From the NCBI GenBank assembly GCA_025093985.1, contig JACAAK010000007.1:248001-312000 (forward strand): a DNA stretch of 64,000 nt, read 5' to 3'. The position numbers and the translations under genes are program-made. This document shows positions 1 through 12,054 of this stretch, one piece after another; position 1 is the first letter of the stretch; the number at the start of each line of letters is the position of its first letter. A model generated the notes under the pieces. The model was not told the DNA's origin and searched no databases. It was given only the letters and a program-made list of their open reading frames with translations. The DNA comes from Calvatia gigantea. Taxonomy: Eukaryota > Basidiomycota > Agaricomycetes > Agaricales > Lycoperdaceae.

Positions 1-395
1 TACATCGTCGTCCGACTCCTCATTCATCGCCGGTCGATGATGACGTCCTTCGGACATTCATCTTCTATACCGAAATTCCATCTCCGAATTATTAGTATCC
101 TTTTGGAATCTGCTATAATAAACCTACCGGTCGCAATTGTGGCCATGGTGTGCGCGATCCTGGTGGGTGGGTGGGGCCATTTGTTATTTCAGGTCGCCGT
201 CCCTGCACAGGTGTGTACTGACATATTTTTTGCGCAATCCGAGGCAAAATCCTGATTAAACTGTAGTCATTCTCTTCTGTGCTTGTCATTTATCAGGTCG
301 CAAGGGGTAGAGCCATCGGTTCCGAATCCATTTACACCAAGGGAACCGTGACCCAGCATCTGGACACATTGGGAGAAAGCATGCATTCCCCATGA
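1..395 (+). CDS. Seven-helix fungal membrane protein, 3' end only
   Basis: This is the C-terminal end of an orphan multi-pass membrane protein common in mushroom genomes; its function is unknown. The reading frame is open from base 1 and the 5' part lies outside the window. Exon 1-210 codes for a basic loop (VVRLLIHRR) followed by a hydrophobic helix (ISILLESAIINLPVAIVAMV) and a second hydrophobic stretch. The intron is 211-296 (GTGTGT to TCAG), and exon 297-395 encodes a short soluble tail beginning VARGRAIGSES. Introns and residues match the gene at 18520-19719 on the other strand (IRLLLHRR, GMLLESAALNIPITVIAA, then VARGRALGE), which is the main evidence for this call. The two are clearly paralogues. 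Confidence 0.75.
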
Positions 396-1301
396 TTCTG
401 TGCTTCGAAATGGCCTCTTCGCGCGAACGATATCACGCTTTTTACCGTTCCATGAAAGGCGACTTATGGGCACTCACTGGATTTTTGTGGTTCGCTATAC
501 TTCCACCCTCAAACGACGGTGTGAAGGTTACAGATCACCTGCATACGACACCTCACACTAATTTATGATCACCGGACATTCTCGCCACTGCCAGCTATAT
601 ACGTCATCCCGGACCATTTCATCGTTCCGTCTCCGATCCGCTTACTTCTCCCTCAACCAACCATGCGCATATCGGCTTGCTGCGTCTTCAACGTTTCAAC
701 CCGGACCCTTTTCTGTATCATAAAATTCCCACGGGACCACTTGGTTACTCAACTCATGTTGTCGGCCCAAGACATTTTGCCTCTGTACTTGCCACCTATT
801 GAAATCTTCAACCCACTTTTGTTGCAACACCATTCAGCTCGCTCTTTTACCTTTGGGTAGTTAGCTTCCAGGGCACCAACCCCACATCCGTACTATATTG
901 CGTTGAACCATTTATGGCTTAACACCTAATCTATACGCTGCCTCTGTATTTTTCGTGGCCTCTCCTTAATCGTGATCTTCGTCTCCGACTGCCGCCTGCG
1001 TCCGGTCTAGAAGTTGTTCCCGATCGTTACTTGGTTCCTATCTCCTTGCTCCCTCATTGGCCCCTTTTCTAGAGATTCCCTGAACTCTGGTTTGGAAGCT
1101 CGCTGATTGATAGGCGCAATCGTACCACGTCCCACTTGTTGGACCGTAGCCTCCGTAGCCCCTGTCTCCTCAGCAGATTTTGGCAACGGAAAGCGCTTAG
1201 CCACCGTGCTGGCTTTGAAAGCAGTGAAGAGGAATGTATAGTATTACAGAGTGATTCCAGTATATGCACGTAAAACTCAAGGAATAAAGCTAAAAATTAT
1301 G
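396..1301. other. Intergenic, no gene seen
   Basis: This stretch lies between the stop of the membrane-protein gene and the stop of NACHT gene 1. Short open frames occur on both strands, but none has a plausible start, splice pattern or familiar protein. The 3' untranslated regions of both neighbours must lie here, since the two genes converge. Confidence 0.5.
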
Positions 1302-3925
1302 CTAGAGGTTGTTGGTATCATCTAGAGAATATACCATCACAACCTCCGGAACGAAAAGTATGATAACAGTCTTCATTTCAAAACCGACAAGGACGTATCG
1401 GGGCGACTTGTCAAGCTCGTCGACCTCCACTGCGTCTTCGAAACTCTGATCGAGGAAACAATCAGCAGAACTGCTTGAGAAGTGAACACTGTGGACGTAC
1501 AAGTGGTTTTGAGATCGTGGAACATTTCTGCAGCAATAGCTCGTCCATGTCAAAGAGATGGTGTGTGCGAACGATATCCGTGAATTCCAGTACTTGGTTC
1601 CCCTAAGGCTTGTGTTAATATCCGTAATTTGGGCGGCATAGGCTTCGCTCACCAACACGTGAAGCCGCCTGATAAAATGGATAAACGCTCGAACTGGTAT
1701 GGTTTCGCTGAGCGGTTGGAGACGCCTGAAGTCGAAGGCCAGTATCTTGAGTAGAAGCTCCGGTCGTGGGTTGGATATATGCGTATAAGTCTCCCAAACA
1801 TGGGTCGCGGCGAAACCCATTATGTCATACGATACTGAGAGTGCGGAGGCAGTCATGTCATCTTCATCCTGGTCAACGTCTAAGGGACACCACGATAATT
1901 TTTGGGAGATGGTCACGTTGGTAGAATTAAGCACATTAAAAAATGTCTCTGCCAATTCGGACCGGCGGACGTCAGGGTCCTGGAAAAATGTTTGCGAGCG
2001 AGTATGATGGGTGAGAAAGTCGGGAAATGACGCATGGAAAAAGTGTAATGATTCTTGGTTTGCGGTTGTATAGTGTGGTACGGACAGGAACGCGTGCAAA
2101 GATCGGAGTGCGAAGTAGAAGGTTGCTTGGGTAAATCCAAGTAAATTGGCCAAATGCAATGCAGGTATTGCCGGTGAGACGGCGCAGAATCCAAGGAGCT
2201 GGAGCGTTTTGGGCAGGCGGTTACTTTCTAGCTCTTCAAGAACCCCCTTGTACAGCTTATCGATAGGCGCCAAATAATTATCGCTGTCACACTCCATGGA
2301 AGAACCGTCTATGACTTTGAGAACAATTTGTAATTGAGAGGCCGGATTAGCGACGACGGGATCACCAACAAACCCGAGTATGGATGAGGCGACCACGAAA
2401 AGGCCGGATACTGCACGGGCAAGCTTGTTCGATGTCTCCGAGCCCTCTGTCACAGAGAGGGTTATACTCGAGTTACGCTGGCTGCAGTATCTTTCCGTGA
2501 TGCGTTTGAGTCCATCTACAAGGTACCTTTCGATATCTCCTTGGGCACCGGGTTCCTGAGGCAGGAGTTCAAGTTGCAAGCAGATATTCGAAAATCCATG
2601 ACCTTGAAAGAGCTCCTTAAGGTGGTGCTCTGGACGGCTAAAGATTATCCATAAGAAAGGGAGGGAATCGTGATCCTCGATAGCCGCTGCGATTAGCTTA
2701 ACAATGTCCAACTGCTGCGTTTCTCCCTGGCATTCGTCGAGCCCATCAACGATAATCAGCTGCTTGGCAAAATGTCCGCCCCGACGGTTCAAAGCCGAAA
2801 ATGGCTCCCCAATGAGTTCCTCGAATTGAGTTCGCTTATTTGACCTTGTCAAGATTTCAGGGCGCCGCTCGATCTCGCCGATGATGATATTCTTAAATGG
2901 TATATCGCGCACTGCAAGCTGATAGGCAATGGAGGTGACGAAAAGTGACGCATTGTTAACTTTCCTGCCCCGAGAAAAGAAAAAGGCGGCTCCGAGAACG
3001 CCAAGTTTCTCGGCGGCTTCTCCAATAGTTTGTGCTATTGCGGACTTCCCCACACCAGCCGGTCCGACAAGCCAAAGCATGTCCTGCTCCCTGCTTTCAT
3101 CCACCAGCCAGGTGTGGATCTGTTCTCTGAGATTCGCGCGTGTTCCCGGATGGCATCGGGGAGGAGGCCAACGTATCCCTGAGTGCAGCTCAGCACCTTC
3201 CAAAGAATATTTCCGGAGACCCTCAAGACCTTTACCAAAAATTGGTATCAGTCGTATTATAAGGTTATATAAGACTAACTTGGATAGTCATAGCGAGTCG
3301 AATCGATCGCACTGTTGATCACATAGCCCCTCGGTCCCGGCAAAAAGGCACTCCACTTCGGGGGCCCTACAACATAGATATTAGAAGAAGATATCAATGA
3401 CGGCAAGTTCTCAAGTCGTACAGCTCTGGGGGGATTTGTCTTCGGGGAGTACCTGATCCTAGTTAGCCATGCCTCTGCTGAGTAGAGATAAGAACGTGCT
3501 TGCAGAATCGGCGTGTCATTATCGTAGCCGCCTAAGGGGGTACTGGCACCCCATTTGTTGGGAATCTTGGGATCATAGTATGATGAAAAGCTGCTCGGGT
3601 CCCATGAGTCAAAATTGTTTCCGCGTGCATATTGCGGGCCATAATCATCATTGCTTGGAAAGCCGTTGGCATGGTCAACGTAATTCCAGCTGCTGGAGGT
3701 GTCGCCGATGTCGCTAGGGGCGTAATAACTATAATCGTTGCCACCTAGGGGAGCGCTGATATGGTCTCCATACTGAGTAGCGGGATTTCCACTATATTGG
3801 GAAGGCAGCTGATGCCTGGAGGCTTCAGATTCCCAGTAATCTTCAAATTCCCGGTGTTGCGTTCCAGGGGATCCGAGTGAGTCCCACGTTCCGCCATAAC
3901 TCATAGAATAATGCCGGCTCCCCAT
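1302..3925 (-). CDS. NACHT-domain STAND NTPase (NACHT gene 1)
   Basis: A STAND-class NTPase of the fungal NLR-like type. Such proteins are thought to act as nucleotide-driven switches in non-self recognition or cell death. I place two exons, 3925-3280 and 3229-1302, with a 50-base intron (GTTAGT to AAAG) that keeps the frame and gives about 857 residues. The first 215 residues are rich in Gly, Tyr, Ser and Asp and look disordered, ending with GYVINSAIDSTRYDYP. The linker GLEGLRKYSLEGAELH and RCHPGTR follow. Walker A is GPAGVGKSA at about residue 271, and Walker B is LIIVDGLDECQ about 100 residues later. The rest is a helical region that ends in the usual short tail, without WD40, ankyrin or TPR repeats. 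The N-terminal start and a possible extra intron near 3370-3455 are uncertain. Confidence 0.85.
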
Positions 3926-6900
3926 CCTATAACTGGCGAGAGTCGCTGAGTTATGGGAAGTATTATTTGATTAAACGTACACTTTTGAGATTGGGATGTT
4001 TTCGGAAGGAAAATAAAACGGGAGTCTACGAGGAAAGTGAGTGTCAAGGAATACACTCCGTCCAGTGTGACTGGGTGGGCAGTTGTGTGGGTGTCTAGCT
4101 GACTAAGCCTAAAGATGTTGAAGGCCCTGGTACGCATCTGCCACTCTCGCCCGTTCTGTGACCGCTCATCGTTGTTGCTCCTGCGAGTTTTCATAAGTTG
4201 AGGGTGCTGGATGGTAGCTATCTGTATGTACTATGCGTATGTGCACATCATAAGCTGACAATTGATGAGGCTACCCGTTCAATGATGTGCCAGAACGCGT
4301 GACGTAACATGTATGTTGTGCTTCATTGATGCTTACCACTTCCGTGCACTTTCGGTCCAAGTCCAGACTTAACACCTTTACACAGGCAACGGGCAAGTCA
4401 CGTCCTCCGTAACCCGCAGTGTTGAAGCCGATATATAGACCGACATCAATGATACGTCACAAGTACTTTTCCTCTAAACCCATGTGGATGACGCGAGTCT
4501 ATCACCGATATTCTAATATGCTCGGGCTTAAGTGGCCATCAAAGTTCGGGAATTATCTCCTGACGCTAGCTCGCGTATTCAAGCTAGTCCTTACTGTATA
4601 ATGAAAACACTGATAGGTTTCAGAGGTTGATTGGCATGGTCGCAACTGACACCCTCATGACTGGTATTAATGCGATAGTCCATGTCTTGAGTTCCCTTCC
4701 TCCGTAAGTTCAAGATTACATCTACGTAACATATTCTCTAACGTTGGTGATACTGGTCGGTTGGTGGGGCTGTCAGTCCAGTCACATTACCAGGTGCATC
4801 GGTGGTATGTCTGCCAAACTACCTTGACATGAAACAGAAGTAATCACTCTTCCAGATGACTGTCGCATGACATGCCACAGGCTATCGGATGTATTTTGAC
4901 AAACTATGGGCTCCAAATGTTGCTGTGGCGTCGTTCATCATCTTCAGTGTTCTTGGGTACAGTGTTTCATGGCTCCATCCGCCCGAGGCATATTACGCTC
5001 CTCCCCAGCAACTTCACTTTATATTTCGAACACAGTCAGATTCCTTGAGCTCCCAACCAGGTAGTCAAAGACACCTCACCTCCGTGGAGTCAGAAAACAG
5101 AAAATACACCATATGCATGGTTCCTATTTTGCTCGCAGCTTTGTTTTCGGCATGTTCCTTAACTTCCATCAGTTTATTCCTGTCCGCCCCACACCCCAGT
5201 CGTATGCTGTCGATCAGTAACAAAACGAATAAATGCATATAGTATTCGGAAACAAAAGGTATTCCGTTGGAAAGGGTGTTCCTTGTTTCTGGTGAAGTAC
5301 TGTCTCTTGTTTCTTGTTGCTACGTCGTCTAACCATGACAGCTGCTCCACAGAACCATTTAGTGATCATCTTCCTGTTCGCACTTCTCTACACCAAATGA
5401 AAACACATATAATGGAGGTGGCGCAGGGAATTGCTTCTCGCATGTGTTAAGCGGTGGGCAGAGGTGTGATGGGGATGTCTCGAGGGGGTAAAGTGGAGAC
5501 CTTTGTCCTGCGGAGATTGACCTGACAAAGAATTAACGCGGCTGAAGGTATACGAAGTTGGTCATTATAAGGAAGGAGCGCGCGAGAGCTTCTAGGTGCT
5601 TGAAGAGGAGACTGTCAGGTCTGGTAGCGGTTCACGAAACAATTGGGATACATAAGTTCGCATTGCATACCTGCCGTAATCCAAATTCACATCCCTCTAA
5701 AACTAACATCCGCTATTTTCGTGATCTCGCTGCCGAAACAATATTTATACTGTTACGTAACTCGTTCCTCACTTCGTTTGTTGAACGATTTAAAATATTG
5801 ACGTTGGTTCATTTGGCTGAATTAGGTATATGTAATCTTCAATATCGGCGGGACCGAACAAGCGCAGCCAAGAGCTGCACACAAGCAACAAAAAGACATT
5901 TGCAGAATGTATCGTGTTTCTCTTTTGTCCCTAAAACCCTGAGGTGGGGTTCGCAGGCGTATCCCAGATATTTACTACCGTGTCATTTTGGTTCCTAGAG
6001 TTATGACGCCCGAGTTCTTGAGCCCATGTGAAAGGGCTTCGCGAGGTGTTGATCTGACCGAATCGGAATAAAAAAAACTGTGGAGCATCTTGTCGTGGGC
6101 ATCCCTGGCAGGTGTTGATCTCTATCAGCCCTAATACGAACCGCCACACATTTAATGTTCTCTGAAGCCAACGAGACAGTGTTGATTCGGCTCAGCCATA
6201 CTTACTGTAATACACTCTTCCAACATACCGTCTCTGAGTCCGCTGCTGGTTCCATATCTCGGCGCTTACCGTATCTCATCAACTGGAAGTGGGGAATATC
6301 AGATCAAGGGACCATCTCTTTCCCGGAAAAAAAGCGGCTCACAATCAGGTTGACAAGATTCTCGAGCTGCGGTTATCGGACGACTGGGTGATGATACTCG
6401 AGGTGGCGTATCCAGGGAGTGAAGCGTCGAAGTCTTGGCACCATTGTTGAATGGATGGCAAGCACCGAATCCCGGCTGTCAGGTTTAGAACTGTTCGCGG
6501 TGCAGGTTAGTTGTGAGTTGGTGTAGCGGCGATATTGTGTCACCACAGCGTCCTAGTTGCAGCGTAACATCAGATTTTTATAGAGTTTTCCAGAATAATG
6601 ACTCTATCTGAACTATCTAACTACTTGTGGTGTGGTGTGAAGTGAGATAACTTATGAAAGAACTAGCGCCTTTCTCCGCGCTTATTTCATGGGAAATTTG
6701 GACGTCACGATGCATACAGATGAGAATTAGGGAAGGCCAGGGACGAGTGGCACAGTACAGTACGATATCAAGCTTCCTTTCACCGGTCCCCCGAAATTCG
6801 AAGAGAACCTTGTTACCATAAGTAAAGGCACCGATAGGCGATTCATTTGATGAGCACCAATGATCTGGGATTCGGGAGCGCTAAGTCCTATATTCAGCTG

Positions 6901-8784
6901 AGCTGTGGTGGAACTTTGGCAGCGGGAAGGAATCCCCCCAAGAAATCCCAAGACGACACTGCAAAACATGTACATATATCCTTCCTTGAGACTTGAGCGT
7001 GGACACTCGAGCGGCCGCCTCGGGAAGAGAAGGGAAGTAAGCGAGTGGAGCGTAACCATGCGTTTTGCCGGCTGGAGGCCCGAGGGAACGCGCCTTGCAG
7101 TGATTGAACCACAGCGCGACGTATTTCAAATCCCTTTTTTTCCACGGGAAGCGAGTGGCTGGAACGTTCCCTTCCATCGGTGTCAAAAAGATGGTTGCCC
7201 CAGACCAGGTCCGGACCTTGCAAGACAGTGTGTCGAGGCCCGAGGGATAACCAACGCAAGTTCATCTCATCATAACTAAGGCGCTGAATCTTTTTCAGCG
7301 CTGCAACACGATGGAGCGGAATAAGGACATCAAAACTTTTGTTCTAATCCTGGTTTGTTTGCTTGTCAGGTACTTCATGCGAAACCCACTCCACTAACAT
7401 CGAAGTTCCAGGGAGATACCATGTGACAACCCCCCTCGCTGTTCTTCCTGATTGTCCGCAGCTGTGAAAAAAACGTCGTAGTCAAGCCCACTAGCAGGCG
7501 CACCGTGTCTGTCTGCTCGTACGAAGGATGTCAGCCTTAGTAGAACTGTTGAGCATGCCTTCTAAGTTGTTCCGTACTTTCCGCTCCAAGGACAGACGGG
7601 AAGCAGCAAAGTCAGACCCCAACCGGCGCATCCGAGTGTCGAAGTACGTCTGCCCGAGTAGGAACTGTCCGGGATAATCCCCGCTCACCACGACCCTGGA
7701 AAGGCTCCCACCGGAAGGGCAACGTGTGGCGTTGGGGGTCGGAGGGAGGCGAACGCACAAAATAAAAATAAAAACAAAAACCGAAAACCGACAACCGACA
7801 AAGAAGCTGATGTTGCGCCGAATCACTTATTTCCGACAACCTGGGTGACTTTGCGCCGCACCCTGATTTGACCTTGACACGGTGTGACACACACACTGAC
7901 ACACGACCCTCGCCTCTCGCAATCAGCCTTTCTTTTTTCGTTGTAGGTCCATCCACTGGATCAATCCCAGTGTTGAGTCACCGTAATTAACTTTAATACT
8001 CGTAGCGCTCAGAACGGTATTACTTACTACGCCGGAGGGAGGTCTTACAAAAGTTACAATTAACTATACGTACACGTCGAACAGGTATTTTCCCGAACTG
8101 CTCCCAACCCCACCTGAAGAAAATTCAAATCCCTATCAAAAAGTTGGAGTGGGAAAGAAACATGCCGTCGAGGTGGTAACGTACTCCGTATGTATGTATC
8201 ACATCACCCCCCACCCAGCTTGGTGGAAAAGAAAATTCAGGGTGCAGTCAGTTACAACAAGACACGACAACAAAAAGATCCAGGATCGGGAGATCCCATC
8301 AAATCCAACCTGTATCCTGGTATTGATTTCATACTCCATTAGGAAAAACGCACTGTTCTCCAGTATGTATCTGCGTATTTTTGGTTCCCCTGGGCGTGCG
8401 TACGATTCACGATATATTCAAGCGGTGACGCAGGGGTGGGGTAGGTCTTGTGGGCGGATGTATTTATTAAAGACACCCGTGTCCACGTCTAGTTTTTCCT
8501 TTTCACCCCTCCCCTCTCCAGCGCCTTTCAAAACACCCAGCGTTTACATACTTGCTTTGGGTTAGTGTGTGGAGCGGTTTTTGATCACTTCCCCCTCTCT
8601 CTTGATTAACAGACATTAAACAGACACTCTTCTGTCGGCGGCAACATCACTGCCGACACCCCCACACTCATTTGATTAAATTATCTGATTTATCCTTTGC
8701 TTATTTCTCTATTTCTCTGTCTATCTATTTCTCTCTCTTCGAACAAAAAACAACAACATCTCTCTTCTCCCCCAACACACAAAA
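3926..8784. other. Long intergenic stretch without a supportable gene
   Basis: Nearly 5 kb with only short or overlapping open frames. The longest (about 5558-5998 on +, and several over 6727-7279 on both strands) have mixed composition, no recognisable domain and no supporting splice sites. A-rich microsatellite-like sequence lies at about 7757-7790. The last 300 bases, pyrimidine-rich with several CT tracts, probably hold the promoter and leader of the Fus1-like gene. A short gene or non-coding RNA could be missed here. Confidence 0.45.
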
Positions 8785-10910
8785 ATGCCAACATTCAGTA
8801 GCACGCCAACACGCGTACCCACACCACCCACACCTCCCCATCACGCGTCGCGCACCAGTTCCAGAACCAGAACCGGGACTTATAAACCTTCCCATCCCAG
8901 TCCCCTCCATCCCCATCCTCAACCCCCTCGTCACACCCCTCATCCAGGGTAACAACAGACCCGCTGCTACCACTGCTGCGGCTCCTCCTCCTCCCCCTCC
9001 CCCGGAGACGCCTAGTCCGCAGCCTACTTCTGGAGGAAATGGGAACGGCAACGGGAACGGGAACGGCGGAGGAAACGGTGGAGGAAACGGTAATGGCAAC
9101 GGCAATGGGAATGGCAACAGTGGTGGATCGACAGGAGGTGGATCAACCTCCCCAAGCGGAGGTTCCTCCTCTCCCTCCTCAGACCCTAACGCCAGCGGTA
9201 CCGATACAGGCTCATCCCCAAGCTCAGGTTCCGGTTCAACTCCAAACTCAGGCTCAAACCCAAATCAATCACCAAGCGGAACAGGTTCATCACCCACCTC
9301 CAACGCATCTTCCTCCCCTAGTTTGATATTAGGAGGTGATGGAAATACACCTATAAATGCTGGGAACGATCCTAGTGGTGGTTCCGGATCTGGGGATACG
9401 ACGATCACTGGCGGTGGTAGTGGTACTAGCGGTAGTGGTGGCGGTGGTGGCGGTGGCGGTATTACTGGTACTGGAAGTGGTGGTAACGTTGGTACCGATG
9501 GAAGGATTAGCGTTAGCGTCCCTGGTGTTACTGGTACACCCCGCGTCGGCGGTGGTAACGATGGAACTGGAGGTGGTGGGGGAGGTGAAGGAGGAGGAGG
9601 TGGAGAGGACGGTACGGGAGCAAGTAAGAAAGGTGGAATTTCGGGTGGCGCGGTGGCTGGTATCATCATCTTCATCCTCCTCCTCATTTTAGTGTGTAGT
9701 CTCTTCCTCCTCCGTCGTCGTTGGAGATCGAGGAGGAGCGAGAGGAGGAACAGGTGGTGGTTCGCGCGCAAACGGAATTCGCAAACATACGGTGATGATG
9801 TCCATGGTGGTGGTGAACCTGGTGGTGGAAGTGGTGGAAACAGAGGTGTAGATGGTATCAGAAGAAGTGTGAGGAGTAGTTTCGGAACGACGGTGGACCA
9901 CAGTCAGACTCCCCGCCTTGATATGGATTTCGATACCCCGACGTTACCGCCTATGGCTGAACTCCGTCGTGAACCTCTCCTCGTCAACATTGACAGCCCT
10001 ACCAGCCCAAAAGTCACCGTCACCCAATTCAACTTCAGTAACAACAACCAAAACGGTGGAACAACAGCAGGAGACTAGGTATTCAATTGGGACCATAAGC
10101 AGCGTAGGAAGCGACGGCCAATCCCAGTGGCTCATTGTGAACCGGAACAGTCTCATGGTCCCCGAAATCGGCACACCCATGTCCGTGCGACCATTCTCCC
10201 CCACCGAATCCTTCGCATTCCCGAAACCCCCCACGGATAAAAACACGTCTGGTGATTGGAGTGGTTCGCAACTCTCAAGGCCTGCGAGTTCGCATACGTT
10301 GAACACGGCGAGTATGAAGAGCCCTATTATGGAGTCAGTGCCTGCGTTACCTGTCCCGAGTCCTACTGCGAATCCGTTCAGTGACCCAGACCCAATCGCT
10401 TTCCACGCCGTCGCAGTTGCAGCACTTGGAGTAATTGAACCTCAACCTCCTCTTGTTACGGCACTAAAACCGACACCGACACTGGCACAGGCGCCATTCA
10501 AAAAGGCCGCGGCCAAAGACCCATTCGCAGATCCATACCCTGACGAACCTGCAACACCCCGCAGTGCCGTTCATCCCGAATTTTTCGAGATCGAGATTAT
10601 CAAAAGACCATTCATACCCAACCTCGCAGACGAACTCGCGGTGGACATCACGGACCAAGTGAAAATTTTACAAATGTTTGATGATGGATGGGCGCTGGTG
10701 GAGAAGAACCCTGTTCCGTGGACTGATGCGAAGGGCAAAGGACGAGAGAGGGAGCGGCCTGAGACTGGGTTGATTCCGATTGATTGTTTCCGTGATGCGG
10801 GTGTGGATGTGTCGAGTTTTATTACTGCGAAGAGAGTGAGTAGTTATTCGCAGAGGGAGAGCACGTATACGTATACTGCTGCCAGCGGTGATGGAGTGAT
10901 GGCGATTTGA
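8785..10910 (+). CDS. Fus1-like single-pass membrane protein with C-terminal SH3 domain
   Basis: Three exons keep one frame: 8785-8797, 8859-9968 and 10039-10910, with introns of 61 and 70 bases, giving about 664 residues. The start is chosen because the long frame has no ATG of its own. The ATG at 8785 (context ACAAAAATGCC) joins it in phase through a GTAGCA...CACCAG intron. The N-terminal half is low complexity, with Pro, then Gly-Asn repeats, then Ser/Thr/Gly, like a heavily O-glycosylated ectodomain. One membrane helix (VAGIIIFILLLILVCSLFLL) sits near residue 270 and is followed by an Arg-rich stop-transfer stretch. The last 100 residues form an SH3 domain (RPFIPNLADELAVDITDQV, DDGWALVEK, GLIPIDCF). 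This layout matches yeast Fus1, a cell-fusion protein, and fungal relatives. A role in fusion or polarity signalling is inferred from the layout only. Confidence 0.8.
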
Positions 10911-12054
10911 AAAAAAAGGGTTGTTGTTGTAAAGATGGACGTTTCATCCGACCCAAATATTTGTGTGCTGATAACTTGATACCCCTATTGTGCTGTATTT
11001 CGTTTATTTTTCGTGTTCGAAGTACTTCAGTAGAGTTTTGTGTTTAGTACTTGTTTGTTTCGCCCTTGTTCCCCAATCCTATGCCGGGTTGTAACAAGGA
11101 AGCTATCCTTAATGATGAGAATAAGGAATGTAAGACATAGTGCATGAAGGCTTTGGGGTGGACAATTGGGGTCCGGAAAAGGTCCCCGATGACCAGGTTG
11201 TGATCCGAAGGAGAACGCCGACCGCTCGCCCCAACCGTTGCACTACCCTTAGACTATGATTGCGCTTTGACGGTGTATAACCACGAGAGCTGGATTTTGC
11301 CAGTTCTGTTAAACTAGCTTTGCCACAAGCTACCCCTCCACTATCGGTTCTGCACAACCGAATTTCCTCAGGCCGGCGGCCTGCGCTCCTGGTTCTGTAG
11401 AACTGTCCGAGAAACTGGTTGCAGGAAATCAAGGGCTCGTGCAAGGACGGGTCCTACTGAGGCTGGTTTTTCCAAACTGAATTCACCTGGCGACTGCTAA
11501 CTTGCCCTGGGTACAGCCCCTGCTGAACAATGCCTCGGACCCTCTTTTTTAAATACCAAAAGAAACCCTCTGGCCTGCCCACGAACCGTCTGGGCTGCAT
11601 GGGCAGGACTGGATAAAAAATTCCGGAGTTTTGGTGGGTGTACGGACTTAAATACGGAAGTGAAACGTCCCACACTGCCCAAGGGCGTGGACAAAACGTG
11701 CAAACGCACACTCAGCTGGAGAACAAGTACTATAATAACTCAGTGGTTATCCACAGGCGCCCCTCGCTCCACCAAAAATAAAGTAGAATAAGAAGTAGCG
11801 GCGACTTGCAAGAGACTCAAGTACAGAACGCAGTAATTTCGAGTGTAGTTTAAAGGCGCACCCTCTATTCTATCTTTTGTGTGCAAAGTATATACTTAAG
11901 TCGTAGATTTTTTGTGTTTCGTCTTTGTTTTCTAACAATGTTACGTAACACCAACGACCCAGTGGCTGTGATCAATTTTTGTCCCCACTTCGAAGATAGT
12001 GAACGCTGTTCTCTCTGATCTGAACTCAAGCCACCAAGCCACCCGCAAAGAGAG
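10911..12054. other. Intergenic, no gene seen
   Basis: This contains the 3' region of the Fus1-like gene and the promoter and leader of eIF3e. Minus-strand open frames at about 11109-11711 are not recognisable as protein and carry no splice pattern, so I do not call them. Sequence just before 12055 is purine-rich and ends in GAGAGATGGCC around the eIF3e start. Confidence 0.45.

Noticed and set aside
5558..5998. 146-codon plus-strand frame
   Set aside because: No recognisable protein, mixed composition, and no support from splice sites or a promoter.
6727..7279. Four overlapping frames of 100-124 codons on both strands
   Set aside because: Open on both strands at once, which points to GC bias rather than coding. 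No domain, signal peptide or intron pattern was seen.
8725..9771. Long open frames on the minus strand and in a second plus frame over the Gly/Asn-rich part of the Fus1-like gene
   Set aside because: Shadows of low-complexity coding sequence; they have proline- or valine-only composition and no splice or start support.
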